DNA of 64,000 nucleotides from Tyto alba (GCF_018691265.1 NW_024881278.1:8618001-8682000); one strand, 5' to 3'; positions 23,781-34,494 are shown, counted from the stretch's first letter. Translations and numbers: made by a program. The notes: generated by a model from the sequence alone, not told the origin.

Positions 23781-24693
23781 TTTTCTTTTATTCTGCATAT
23801 TCCAGTCCTCCCATCACAGGGAGCATCGCCACCAGTAATTACCCAATGCCAGTGATCCCGGGGACCTGCACGCAGAAGACACAGGCAGCTGAGTCAGAAA
23901 AGCTGGCTGGGGTGCCGGCATGCCACATGCAAGTTCAGATGCCCTTTGCAAGGTCCCAGCTTGGGCTTACATCACAGCTCCTGCAGGTCTGTCCCAGGGA
24001 GAGAGCTCTGCCGTGCCTGGTCTCAGGCTCCTTCTGCACCAGGGGATGGGCAAGCAAGCCCCAGAGCTGCTGCAGGGGGTGCAAACCCCAGCAGACACAC
24101 CACACCCCCACACCCCCCCCCGGGTAAATGCACACTGAGGGAGGGAAGATGCTATTTCTACCCTATTCCCACTGCTTTTGGCAGTCAGCAAGGAGGTGAG
24201 CCCTCCCTTTGCAGGGGCATAAACACCCTTAAAGCCCAGTGTCCCAGCTGAGAGCCATTTAACACCAGCACCTGCCCACCCACATGTGCCACTGATGAAG
24301 GAATCCCCACAGACCAGCTTCTTTCTCTCCACATCACTGGGAAACAAACCATCTCCCCAAGCCCCAGTCTGTGCCTGGTCTTGCACCTACACTGCCCATC
24401 AGACACTCTCCTACTCCACAGGGCTTGTGCAGAAACTCTTCCTCCAAAAGAGGCATTTCCTCCCTGCTCTGGTTGCCACCTTGCTCTGCTCAGCCTCCTG
24501 GAGCCAGGGCTCTGAGTAACTATGGCTACTTCTAATTGGACAAAGAATATTATTCTTACTTCAAAGGTAATGGAGAGGACCCTTCAGGAAGTCTCTCTAT
24601 TTTGTGATTTCCTCACACTGTATCTAAATCCAACCCGAAGAGTCACCTTGACTGACCCAAGGATGCCAACAAAAGAAATCAGGAGATGTCATC

Positions 24694-24872
24694 CTCACTG
24701 TGAGGGTGGTGAGGCACTGGCACAGGGTGCCCAGAGAAGCTGTAGCTGGTAGGTTCAAGGACAGGCTGGACGGGGCTTTAGGAAACCTGGTCTCATGGAA
24801 AGTGTCCCTGATGATGGCAGCAGAAGATCTTTAAGGTCCCTTCCAACCCAAACCATTCCAGGATTCTATGAT
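24694..24872 (+). mobile_element. CR1 LINE, 5'-truncated 3' end
   Basis: The segment reads through the familiar CR1 3' region: a GAGGCACTGGCACAGG stretch, GTGCCCAGAGAAGCTGT, AGGCTGGACGGGGCTTT, then TTTAAGGTCCCTTCCAACCC and a terminal ATTCTATGAT unit. CR1 is the dominant non-LTR retrotransposon of birds and other reptiles. This copy is about 180 bp, on the + strand, severely 5'-truncated with small internal differences, and encodes nothing. Its presence is good evidence for an avian source. Confidence 0.93.
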
Positions 24873-24879
24873 CAAATGA

Positions 24880-27590
24880 GTATGGAGTTTTTTCATCTTT
24901 TGTTTCCTTTCCAAAGAAAACCCATGTGTTACTAAAAGCCTATCAGGGGTTTTGTGGAAAGCTAACTCTGTCTAAGGACTGTCTAACTTCTCAACCTACT
25001 ATCCAGGCTGGGTATGGGGGACCTTTGACTAACTCTCTCCCTGTTAACACAGAACATTTTGTACAGTTTTCCAAATAGACTGCAACATGGACTCCTGAAC
25101 ATTCATAGAGAGCAGTGTCTGAGGGCTTTCCTGTGCTCCAGAAGTTTGGCTTCTCGAAGTTTGGCCTCCCGAAGGGAAACCAACACACAGCCATAAGACC
25201 CTTGGGCAGATGAGGGCCCAGCAGATACAGCAAACACCAGTACAAACTAGCAATGACGTCAGACCTGACAAAGAGCTCAGCTCAGCTCTCCAACCTGGGC
25301 ATGGGAGAGAATGGATACGAGGACACGAAAAAATTAATGTTAAATTAGTAAAATAGTTCAGTAAGGGGGCTCAGGGGAAACACTGAGCCTTATTTGACAG
25401 AGGAAAGAAGCCCCATGGATTTGGTCAGCCTCTACATCAGCAGAAAGATCTCTCCTGGGTGACAGAGTAGGACAGGAGAGACATCATTAAAATTAAGCCC
25501 AACACCACATAGGTATTAGAGAGCCTGAGCATCCCACGCGTGCATCTAACTGAGCTGCCAAGGACCATAAAGACCTTTAATAACCCCTTTGCCAGCTCTA
25601 AGCTCAACCCAGGCCAGCTACCATGTGCGCACAGACAAACAGACATGTCCCCTGTGAAAGGGCTCTCCTCTTCCCAAGTGAGAGGCAATGATGAGCAACA
25701 TGAACCCGGGAGGAAATATTTAACAGCGACAAAAAATAACCTAAGCAGTAATTTAGGACCCCAGATTTTACCGGAGTTCCCTCACAGAGGGATCGTTGAG
25801 CCCCACACAGTGCAGTGACAAGGAAAGGCAGCCTCGTTATTCAACTCTACTAATTAAAAAGGAAGGGAAAACAATATGGAATAAAAGAACACAATATCGA
25901 CAAAGAGAGAAGGGGAAGTTGGCCAGGAGTCTGCGGCACAGCACAAAGGAGCCAACAGCAGCCCGAGCCCGCTGTTAGCCAGGAGCGGTGAAAGGTTCAG
26001 TGAACCTCGCAGAAAAGGCTGGGATGCCAAATAAATATTTACCTTCTGTTATTTGAGGAAAAGCTGGATGAGATGCCACTGGCATGTTTGCTACTGCATC
26101 AATAATTAGGAAACGTTCAAAGCAGCTCTTGGATATTTCACTTAACCGGGAGGAGCAATGTTCCCTGCACTTGAGAGCCCCACAGGAGACAGCTCTGTTC
26201 ACATCCCACACTTCTCTTGTCAGAAGCTTATCCCAGCCAGATCTGAGGAGGAGACACACTTAGCTGGGATCTCTGTAGCTGGAACCATCCCCTTCCACAG
26301 GCAGGAGGAAAACTGGCCTGCGCTCCCACAGCCACAGAAGCTGCTGCCCCAGGCAAAGCAGAAGGAGGGCAGAACCCACGGCAGCTCTTGGGGAACACTT
26401 GGCCTGCCCACGGGCCTTAATAAACTTGTGTGTCTCCACACAGGAGTCAATCAAGGCTCCTAATAACAGCCTGCATCTGTGCGAGAGGCAAGCAGCTGGT
26501 CTGTCGTGACTCAGCCCCACGGGCTGCCAGCAACCTCCGGCAAGAACCGCAAGAATCGGGAGCAGGCAGCAGAGTCTGTGCCCGTTAATGCGCAAAACAC
26601 ATCGGGATGAACAATCTTGTCATTATTTCAAGGAGAGGAGAACATGCTTAGCAGAGGTAACCACTGATGATGTCTAACCCAGGCCCAAGGGATTCACTGA
26701 ATACATGACCAGCGCCCGGTAAAATCAATGTAACCCTCGTTAACAGAATCAGCAACTGATCTCAGGCAATACCTGCCCACCGGCAGGTGTTTCTAGAGGG
26801 GTCTTGTGCTACTCAGCACCTTCTCCAGTGGTTTGGAAAAAAATATGAAAGGGTTGCTAGTGTTTTCAGCCACCCCCCTCAAATTAAGAGTGTGGTAAAA
26901 GGCTCCGGGAAGAGTTTACTTCCAAAAGGTGACTGGAGCCACGTGGGTTTAATGCACCCACAGAGGTGAAGGGGTAAGCACTGCCCCAAGGAGGGTGTGA
27001 GGATGGGGCAGGCACAGACAGCCAAATAAACGTGTCCTCTCCCCGCAAGGCTGGGCCTCCCGGCAGCAGCAGGTATGGGACGGGCAGGGGGAGGTTCGGG
27101 GGGCTGATTTCAGCCCTACATGCAGCACCTGTGAGGCACCGCAGGCACCCGGCCCGCTGCGGGAGCTGGGAAAAGGGTGAGGAAGGCTCCTCAGGAAAAA
27201 AGCCCCAAGGGAAAAAGATCCATCTAGCAAACAGGGCTTTCGGGGAAGGATTGGAGAACTCCAATGCATTTCCTGTTTTTTTGGCCCCCCAAAAAATAGT
27301 AGCGTAAGGAAAACCTACAGTCATGAGGAAAAATATTGTAAAAAAGCCTGCCGTTGACTTTAGTGTAAGCAAACCCCCCAAATCTGTGATAATATCTCCT
27401 GCAGTGACCGTGTCCCCTGTGGTAGCACCGCCAGGCGTTTCTGCCAGTAAGCACCGCTCCCCCCGAGCAAACACCCCGGCCACTAATTCCTGCCCACAAT
27501 TACTTTTTAAGTGCTTGATTTGCCCTGGAAAGGGAGACGCGCACCCACCCGGACACAGGCAGCGAGACCAACATCTGCAGCAGGAGCAGA
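24880..27590. other. Intergenic region, no supported gene
   Basis: Unique, moderately GC-rich sequence. The longest frame (26,884-27,483, minus, about 199 codons) has no recognisable domain. A short imperfect duplication with the unit GAAGTTTGGC lies near 25,130-25,170. I see no other feature. Confidence 0.55.
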
Positions 27591-28430
27591 GATCTCTTTA
27601 TGCCGCATAAATATCTTTCCCTGCGAACAGGCCATTTAGTGACACTTAAAACTACTAAATCTGGGGTTTATGTGGAAATGATTTTAGAGTGCACTGGAAA
27701 CCCCAGGTTCCTTTTTCAATCTAACAACGTCTTTAGAAAGCAATTCTTTAAGCCTCCATTTCCAAGACCCTTTTAATCTCTGCAAATTATTGGTAAGAGC
27801 TGAATCAAGGCAAACTGCCATCAACTGTGATCACAACACTGTAACTGGGCAATGAGCGACTATCGCTGATTATTTAGAAGAAACTATTGCTTTCAGGCAA
27901 GCTGCCACAGAAATAAATTAGCATTTATACTGGATTATTGAAAAACGTCCCCCCAAAAAAAAATCAGCTTCTATCTATATGTCAATTGTGTCTTGCCAAG
28001 GTCAATATCTTTACTGTAATAGTCACGGTCTCAAATAGCAAGAACAACTTATGTGTGGAAATGAGCACCATACGGCCAAAATATGTCATTATTATCAGAA
28101 AGAAAAACTGATCTCTGAAATAACATCTGCACTCCCACAGCTTTAAATAAAGTTGACCTTCTGTGGAAGGTGTGTAATCAAGAAGCTAGGAAAATAATTC
28201 AAAAAAATTAAAACCTAACAGTTTGGCTTCTTAGTAGGTTCTTTCCTATCACTGTCAGCCTTATTGCATTTGTTATGTCTTTTTTGAAAATCTGCTTTTG
28301 AGACTACTTTGCTTGAAATCTGCAGCTTGATCTTCACAGGCTATGGGAGGACATGGCCCGTTTTTGCATGGCACTTCCAGGTAATGACTGATTAAGTTAG
28401 AAAAATATACATTCTGTAAATGACGGTAAT
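27590..28430. promoter_or_regulatory. Long AT-rich repeat-free block, candidate conserved enhancer region
   Basis: About 800 bp without simple repeats or open frames. It is rich in homeodomain cores (ATTA, TAAT), with AATTATTGG, GCTGATTATTTAG and TGAATCAAGG. This texture is often seen in developmental enhancers near homeobox genes. It lies about 4 kb upstream of NKX2-4. The call needs alignment to other vertebrates. Confidence 0.3.
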
Positions 28431-30500
28431 TTTAAGGGAGGGTTTTTTTTTTTTGAAACATTTGCCACATCAATAGGATTTTATTTCCCACAAGTCCAGC
28501 AGTTTCTAACAAAATGAAACATCCTCTCCATGTCAGAAAATCTAGTCACTGAAGTTGCACTGGAACAAAGGAGCACATTGGGTTTCTGCTAAAGTAAAAC
28601 AGCAAAGGGAAAAAAATCACCTCAATACTCCATTTCAGTGAGGGCCAAATATTTGATACCAACTCTGCCAAAAGGCTCTGTTTCAGGAAAACTACGATGC
28701 CCGGTTTAAGAAATTATGAAATCTTCATGACAATGTTATGCTTTTTATAAAAAAAAAAAATAAAAATAGTCATGCTACTGATATTGGAAAAATTCTGGGG
28801 TGTTTTCAGTGCAAAATAAACATAAGGGATTTTGTTGGCTGCATTTCTTCCAGCCCCTCTCCCCAGGCTGTGCCTCCCCTTTGGCTTTGTAAGGGGATGC
28901 AGGGAGGAGCAGCCTCTGCCCTCAGGGAGTTGCGGCGAGGGGTGTCCCGGGGGTCTCTGGAGGAGCCGGCGGGCAGGAGACCCAGGTCAGTCCTTGCTGT
29001 GCCCCCAGGGACCCAGCACAGGCTTTGAGAGCCCTGTCACTGGGGAATCACCCCGCATCATTCCCCATCCCAGTTCCTCTCATGGGACTTCGGCCGTGGC
29101 TGTTGCATTCAGGGTCCTTTTCCCACCGGCTCAGCCTTCGCGGGCTGCTCTCCTGGGCAGACCCGTCGTATTTCCCTCCTTGTGCACAAGGTCCCCAGTT
29201 AAATGTCTCGGTGGTGCGTGAGTGGAGGCCGCAGGGGCTGGAACCGTGCCCATCGCTTGAGTCCTAACGGATCACCTCAATTGCACCAGATTCCAAAATC
29301 CTGGGTCACGCCTGCCAGGCTCACGTGCACGGGGCCAGTCCCGCTCATCCCTTCACCTTATTTCTCTGTCTGTTTTTTTACCATAAGCGGCGCTGAGGCC
29401 TCGGTGAGATCTCAAACCTTCTCCCTGCCCCAGCAGTTTGCGGGGAATCATCCTGGGGCTCCGGGAGCAGTCTCTCCCCTCCCCGGAGAGGAGCAGGAAC
29501 ACCGCTCACTGCCTCTCCCGGACAATTGCCATCCATCCACCTCCGGGGGCTCTCCCCTGCACAGAGCCGGGGCTGCTGCAGGGTCCTTGGTTTGCCAAGC
29601 TGCAGGTTAACCCCGGGGCTGCTTCCCCGCAGGGCTGACCAGGGTCCCTCTCCCTCCTCCCGCCTGGTTGGGGCCGAGGGGCTCAGACCCCTGATCCCCA
29701 TCCTCTGGGGCGATGCCACCTGCCCCAACAACAAAAGAGCACCTCTAAGTCTGGGGAGGACGGAGTTTTCAGCAGCTCCTTCCTGGACTGTGACTCCCAA
29801 AAAGGAGGGGACATGCTCCAAAAGGGACTGAAAACTCTTCAGGAATAAAATAAAATAAAAATAAAAATAAAGTCAGCCTTTTGAGGAAGATTCTGGTGAA
29901 GTAAAAGCAGAGCTCAGATGATGCTCAGCACCGGGGAGCGCAGCGCAGCTCTACCACTGGTGACTGGAAATTCTGGGGCTGGTGGGTGCAGGCAGCGGGG
30001 GCTCTGCTGCAGGGCCCTGTCCCTCAGGGTGAGAGAGCAGAGCTCTGTGTCTCATCGTCGTCTGTCCGTCCCCCACCCCACCCCCCCGCCACGGACATCT
30101 CGAGGCAGACGGGTCACCTCCAGCCCCGGGGGCAGGGTGCTGCGAGAGGGGTGGCAGCAGGTCCCCCGCACAGCTCCCAACGGCAGGCAGCAATGGAAGG
30201 GTTTTAAAATGTTTTGGGTTTTTTTGGGTTTTTTTTGTTTTTTTTTGGGGGGGGGGGAGGGGAGAAGCAGGGAGCGGGGAAAACAGCCATAGTTAAAAAT
30301 AACACAGGTGCCGGGAATTCTGCCTGAAGTGTGGGAAAATTGCAACTGAATGAAGTGTTGCAGGTAAAATTGGCAGAGTTTCAGAGAGAAGAACAGCAAG
30401 AGCAGTAGCGCATGCAGAGATCCGACTGCTGCCCTGCACCGGGAGTCTTTAGAGTTTAAGGTGTGGGGGGAGCCCAAACTTCAAGAAGCAGAACTGCCCC
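28430..30500. other. Intergenic transition into the NKX2-4 CpG island
   Basis: GC content rises steadily toward the island. The stretch contains poly(T)/poly(A) patches near 28,443-28,455 and 28,748-28,762, an (AAAAT)n run at 29,844-29,872 and a T/G homopolymer patch near 30,210-30,258. Open frames of up to about 147 codons are unrecognised and overlap on both strands, as GC-rich DNA gives by chance. Confidence 0.55.
29844..29872 (+). repeat. (AAAAT)n microsatellite
   Basis: About five copies of AATAA/AAAAT units in 29 bp. Confidence 0.85.
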
Positions 30501-31229
30501 CTCTCTGAAATCTTCTATTTTTCTTTGACAATCACCCCGGTGCTGGAGGTGCTTTGCCCCCCAGTCTCTCACCAACGGGCTCAGGGAAGGGATGGGGTTT
30601 GGAGAGGAACCGAGAGTAGAAGGAAGAGAAGAGTCCCGGCCCGAGATACGGGACATCCCCGGCTCCCCAAAATGGGGCTGAGTGGGGGCGTGGGGAGGGC
30701 TCGCACACATATAGCGCTGTATAGGCAGGGAGCGTATATCCGCGCAGGGATGCGCGGAGCTTCGGCCACGGCCCGCAGGTCCCCACCGCCCCGGCCGCCC
30801 CGTCGCGTCCCCCCGGGGCAGAGAGAGAGCAGAAACCGCCTGAAGCACCCCACAGCCCCCTCGGAGTGGGGCAAGCGCCCGGCCGGCCCCCGGCCCGGCC
30901 GGCCCCGCGGAGCCCCGACCCGGCACGGGGAAAGTTTGGCCGCGGGGTCTGGCCGCGCCCCGTCCTCTCAGCTTGCGAAGGGTCGTCAAAAAGCCCCCTC
31001 AGCTCCCCGCTGCCCGCCGGGAGCGGCAGGGGACGAGCTGGGGCACCCCCGACCGCTGCCCCCCCATTCCTCCCCTCGACGGGTGCCGGGTCCCGCCGCA
31101 GGAGCCGCCGCAGCCCGGAGCGGGGGGAGCACATCCCGCGTCCGTCCCGGCCCCCAGCCGAGGGCATAGGCAGCCCCGATGGAGCATTTCGTTGTTGCAA
31201 AACCAACGAACAAACGAACAACGACACCC

Positions 31230-31375
31230 CCTTAAAAAAAAAATAAAAAATAAATTAAAAAAAAAAAAAAAAACAACAAAAAAACCAAAACCAAACCAAA
31301 CCAAAACAAAACAGAAATCCAGAACAAACCCACAAACAAACAAACGAAAAACCCCCAAACAAACCACAAACGAAG
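31230..31375 (+). repeat. A-rich low-complexity tract 5' of NKX2-4
   Basis: A run of A leads into AAACC and AAAAC units and then (CAAA)n. The composition is almost only A and C. It approximates the reverse complement of the T/G-rich tract at 34,495-34,612 on the other side of the gene. Confidence 0.85.
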
Positions 31376-31672
31376 CATCAGCTTTAAAAGGGCACCGGGA
31401 GCTGCGCGGGTCCCCACCCGGGCCTGCACCCCGGCGGGGGTGGCTCCGGGGAGCGGTGGCCGCGGGGGCTCTGTCCCGCCGCCCCGAGGTGCCGCCCCCC
31501 CCCCCCCCCCGCTGCCTTGCCCCGGCTGGGGCGCCCGCCCGCCCCCGGGGAGCCGGGCCGGCAGCGGGGTCAGGGGAGTTTCCCCAGCTCCTGCCGTCGG
31601 GTCCGCGCCGTCGGGGTCGGGTCCGCGCCGCAGCCGTCGCGCTGCCCCGCGACCGGTTTATTTTGGGACACC

Positions 31673-31694
31673 GACAGACAGACAGACAGACAGA
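31673..31694 (+). repeat. (GACA)n microsatellite upstream of NKX2-4
   Basis: About five copies of GACA, ending in CAGAG followed by GTACGG, which resembles a splice donor. Whether an upstream non-coding exon exists is unknown. Confidence 0.85.
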
Positions 31695-31984
31695 GGTACG
31701 GTCCGCGTCCCCTGCCGCGCAGCGCAGCGCGGAGCGGAGGGGAGGGGAGCGGGCAGGTACTTACGGGAGAGGGCAGCGGGGCTCGGCCCGGGCCGGGGCC
31801 GCTCGGAGCCGCTCCGGCGCTGCCCCGGGGCGACCGGGCTTAAGAGCCGTCCGGCGGGCGCAGGACAATGGCCGGGAGGAGGGGGCCGGGGCGGGCGGCG
31901 GGAGGCGGGGAGGGGGCCGGGGCCGCCCGCCGCCGCTCTCCCCCGCCGGGCGCGATCGCTCCGCCCCCCCGCGTCTGGCGTAAA

Positions 31985-32003
31985 CCCGGCGCCGGGCTAA
32001 AAG
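31985..32003 (+). promoter_or_regulatory. Candidate NKX2-4 core promoter
   Basis: A perfect 12-base palindrome, CCCGGCGCCGGG (31,985-31,996), abuts CTAAAAG (31,997-32,003), a TATA-like sequence about 130 bp before the NKX2-4 ATG. A start site near 32,030 would give a short leader of about 100 nt and would exclude the ATG at 31,868, whose frame runs out of phase across the NKX2-4 start. The exact start site is not shown by the sequence. Confidence 0.3.
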
Positions 32004-32132
32004 AAACGGCGAGCTACCGGCGCCCGGGGCTGGTGGCCGCGCCGCGCCGCGCCTCGCCCGCGGGACGGCTTCGCCGGTGCCGGCGGCAGCGCCGGGCCCG
32101 GCCCATCCCGCCCCGTCCCGCCCCGCCGCGCC

Positions 32133-32505
32133 ATGTCGCTGAGCCCCAAGCACACGACGCCCTTCTCGGTCACCGACATCCTCAGCCCGATGGAGGAGAG
32201 CTACAAGAAGTTCGGCGGCATGGACGGGGCGGGCGGGCTGGGCGCGCCCCTCGGGCCCTACCGCCAGCCGCCGGTGCCCGCCGCCGCCGCCGTCCCGCAG
32301 CACGTCGTGGCGGGGCCCACGGGGGCGGCCGCCTACCACATGCCCCACGGCGTCTCCCAGTTCCCGCACGGCGCCGTCGGGGGCTACTGCAACGGCGGGT
32401 TGGGCAACATGGGCGAGCTGCCTGCCTACCCCGAGGGGATGCGGAGCGGCGCGGCGGCGGGCGGCGGCTGGTACGGGGCTGGCGGCGACCCCCGCTACTC
32501 GAGCA
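32133..32505 (+). CDS. NKX2-4: NKX2-4 exon 1 (coding part)
   Basis: 124 codons plus one base. It ends in ...CGC TAC TCG AGC A, with donor GTAAGT at 32,506-32,511. It encodes the N-terminal TN motif and the Gly/Ala/Pro-rich region up to DPRYSS. Confidence 0.9.
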
Positions 32506-33290
32506 GTAAGTGCGGGCGAGGGGCGGCGGGCGGGGGGCGGCGGGTGGGCGGGCGGGGGGCGCCGCTGACCCCGACGGGGCGACCGCCGGCGCTGAGCCGC
32601 CTGTCCCGCTCAGTCTCCAGGTTCATGGGCCCGTCGGCGGGGATGAACGTGGCCGGGATGGGCGGCCTGAGCGGCATCGCCGAGGGCGCCAAGGCCATCG
32701 TGCCGCTCCACGCGGCCCCGCGGAGGAAGAGGAGGGTGCTCTTCTCCCAGGCGCAGGTCTACGAGCTGGAGCGGCGCTTCAAGCAGCAGAAGTACCTGTC
32801 GGCGCCGGAGCGGGAGCACCTGGCCAGCCTGATCCACCTCACCCCCACCCAGGTGAAGATCTGGTTCCAAAACCACCGCTACAAGATGAAGCGCCAGGCC
32901 AAGGACAAGGCGGCCACCCAGCAGCTGCACCCCGACGGCGGCGGCGGCGGCCTCTGCCAGCAGCACTCGCCCCGCCGCGTCGCCGTGCCCGTGCTGGTGA
33001 AGGACGGCAAGCCCTGCCCGCCGCCGGGCAGCGGCACCCCGGCCCCCGGGCAGCCCGCCCCCCCGCCCCCCGCCGCCTCCGCCGGGCCGCTGCCCCCCGC
33101 CGCCGCCGCCGCCCCCGCCGCCCACCCTCACCCCGGCTCGCTGGGGCAGGCGGCCGACCTGGAGGAGCTCTCGCCCAGCCCGCCGGCGCTGCACGGCCAG
33201 GTGCCCCCCCTGGCCCCCATGGACTCGGCCGCCGTCGACTACAACGGCGGCATGGTCAGCCCCAACCTGCTCTACGGCAGGACGTGGTAA
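32133..33290 (+). CDS. NKX2-4: NKX2-4 homeobox transcription factor (two exons)
   Basis: DNA-binding transcription factor of the NK2 class, acting in the nucleus; vertebrate relatives pattern the ventral forebrain and hypothalamus. The CDS is join(32133..32505, 32614..33290), giving 349 aa. Visible parts: TN/EH1 repressor motif at residues 10-19 ([10 protein letters not shown]); homeodomain at 161-220 with helix 3 [12 protein letters not shown], including the NK2 hallmark Tyr54; NK2-specific domain around [15 protein letters not shown]; Pro/Ala-rich tail ending NLLYGRTW. It fits NKX2-4 rather than NKX2-1 because of [42 protein letters not shown] and [13 protein letters not shown], which recall the human NKX2-4 protein of about 354 aa. 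The start has G at -3. The gene converges with XRN2, as in human. Confidence 0.93.
   Translation: MSLSPKHTTPFSVTDILSPMEESYKKFGGMDGAGGLGAPLGPYRQPPVPAAAAVPQHVVAGPTGAAAYHMPHGVSQFPHGAVGGYCNGGLGNMGELPAYPEGMRSGAAAGGGWYGAGGDPRYSSSKCGRGAAGGGRRVGGRGAPLTPTGRPPALSRLSRSVSRFMGPSAGMNVAGMGGLSGIAEGAKAIVPLHAAPRRKRRVLFSQAQVYELERRFKQQKYLSAPEREHLASLIHLTPTQVKIWFQNHRYKMKRQAKDKAATQQLHPDGGGGGLCQQHSPRRVAVPVLVKDGKPCPPPGSGTPAPGQPAPPPPAASAGPLPPAAAAAPAAHPHPGSLGQAADLEELSPSPPALHGQVPPLAPMDSAAVDYNGGMVSPNLLYGRTW
32506..32613 (+). other. NKX2-4: NKX2-4 mini-intron (108 bp)
   Basis: GT-AG intron with donor GTAAGT and acceptor CCCGCTCAG. Splicing restores Ile at residue 125 and the family sequence SSISRFMG. Its length is divisible by three and it contains no in-frame stop, so retention would insert 36 residues, Gly/Arg-rich in their first half, without breaking the frame. 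Confidence 0.9.
32614..33290 (+). CDS. NKX2-4: NKX2-4 exon 2 (coding part)
   Basis: Completes codon 125 and encodes the homeodomain, the NK2-specific domain and the C-terminal tail; stop TAA at 33,288-33,290. The stretch 33,030-33,140 is strongly biased to CCG/GCC codons and encodes Pro/Ala runs, probably variable in length between species. Confidence 0.92.
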
Positions 33291-33599
33291 TCCGTGTGTC
33301 TGTCCGTCCGTCCGTCCCCCCCCCCCGCCCCGCCCCGGCGGCGCCCCCGCCCTCCCGGACCGGACCCTCCCGGCCCCGACGGCCGCCCCGGCCCGGCGAG
33401 GCGCCTGCGGGGAGCCCCGAAGGCCGCCCGTGGGCCCCCGCCTCGTCCGCTCGCCCTCCCACCCCCCCACCTCCGGCCTCGCTTCGTTTTTTTTTAGACT
33501 CTCCGGGGTTTTGGAAACTTGGACGGGACGGGGGGGGGGGGCCGAGTGCGCGCCCACGCGTGGGCACAGGGTTGCGGGCGTGTGTCCGCGCCTCTACTT

Positions 33600-33634
33600 G
33601 CGTGTGTGTGTGTGTGCGTGTGCGTGTGTGCGCG
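33600..33634 (+). repeat. (TG)n microsatellite in the NKX2-4 3' UTR
   Basis: About 16 TG/CG dinucleotides with CG interruptions. Confidence 0.85.
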
Positions 33635-33882
33635 TTTGTGGCTCCGTGTCCCGTTCGCCTTCGTGCCGGTGAGCGCGGCTGTCGGGGAGGGGGGTGAGGT
33701 GGGGGGGCCCGCCTGGATGAGCCGCCCCGACGGGGCGCCCCGGGGGGGACCGGGGGGGCGCGGGGCTCCGCTCCCGGCCCGGCCCCGCTCTCCTGCGCCC
33801 GGGCACCGGCAGCCAAACCCGAACCGCACCCGGGAGCCCGCACCGGTGCGCGTATTACCTTACAGCCCCATTGAACGCGAAC

Positions 33883-33888
33883 AATAAA
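33883..33888 (+). promoter_or_regulatory. NKX2-4: Candidate polyadenylation signal of NKX2-4
   Basis: Canonical AATAAA, the first after the stop codon, in a local AT-rich transition. Use of this site is inferred. Confidence 0.5.
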
Positions 33889-33892
33889 TCTT

Positions 33893-33949
33893 CTGAAGTG
33901 CAACTTATCTCAGCAGAATTAATTTTATAAGGGTGCCCCTGAAGTGCAA
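33893..33949 (+). promoter_or_regulatory. Paired NK2-type sites (direct repeat)
   Basis: CTGAAGTGCAA occurs at 33,893-33,903 and again at 33,939-33,949. Each copy contains TGAAGTG, which fits the TNAAGTG consensus of NK2 homeodomains. The copies are 46 bp apart in an AT-rich block just after the candidate poly(A) signal. Autoregulation is inference. Confidence 0.35.
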
Positions 33950-34494
33950 TTTCATTATTATTTGATTGAAGGTAAATTGAATTGTAACTCAAGGTCGAGG
34001 AGGCGGCGAGCGGGGCGAGCGGCGGGCAGCCGCTGCCTTTTGGAGGACGGGGAGCGGCTGGAGCAAAAAAATAAAACAAATCCGAGCCTGGCAGAGGCGG
34101 AGGGTGTTTTGGCAGAAGAGCTCTCCAACGCCGGTGCTCAGATTTAAGGGGGAAAACCGTTTTTATCGTTATTATTAAGTATTGCTTAGTAAATTAATGT
34201 ACGGACATACGTATCGCCGAGAAGACGGCGCCGCGACTCCCGGCACTTCGCTGAACTTCCGACGAGCTGCGGAGATCACGGGGAGCCCCGAGAACCTCCC
34301 GGGGGGGCTCCGACACCTCCCGGGGCTGGCCGCGGCCCCGCCCGGAGCGGGGGGGGATCGGGCCCCGCCGCGGCCGCCGGCAGCGGGAGGAGGAGGAACG
34401 AGCGGCGGGACGGAGCGGGGCGGCGGGGTTTGGCCCCTCGCCTCTTCCCCGAGGAAATCCAGCACACCGGGAAACGCTTCGCGAAAGTTGCTGG

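Larger units (their letters stand above)
16920..24690. other. Intergenic region, no supported gene
   Basis: No reading frame resembles a known protein. AT-rich, repeat-free patches that could be conserved elements lie near 18,170-18,320 and 19,150-19,330. A short tandem duplication lies at 19,392-19,426, a (TTG)n run near 19,662-19,678 and a T/G-rich tract at about 21,896-22,036. The remainder is plain unique sequence. Confidence 0.6.
33291..33905 (+). other. NKX2-4: NKX2-4 3' UTR (inferred)
   Basis: GC-rich sequence follows the stop, with a (TG)n run at 33,600-33,634. The first canonical AATAAA is at 33,883-33,888, giving a UTR of roughly 0.6 kb. Later signals at about 34,069-34,076 and 34,613-34,618 are alternatives. 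No direct transcript evidence is visible. Confidence 0.5.

Noticed and set aside
30973..31983. 336-codon open frame upstream of NKX2-4
   Set aside because: It is CpG-island DNA plus a Lys/Asn-rich translation of the A-rich tract. No conserved protein is recognisable.
32133..33290. Calling the homeobox gene NKX2-1 or NKX2-2
   Set aside because: NKX2-1 has a different N-terminus and tail, and NKX2-2 has a different TN region and homeodomain flank. The paralogue-specific segments and the XRN2 neighbour fit NKX2-4.
32510..33697. Long open frames overlapping NKX2-4 in other frames and on the minus strand
   Set aside because: They arise from GC-rich codon composition of NKX2-4. None has a family match, and the NKX2-4 frame alone carries the homeodomain.
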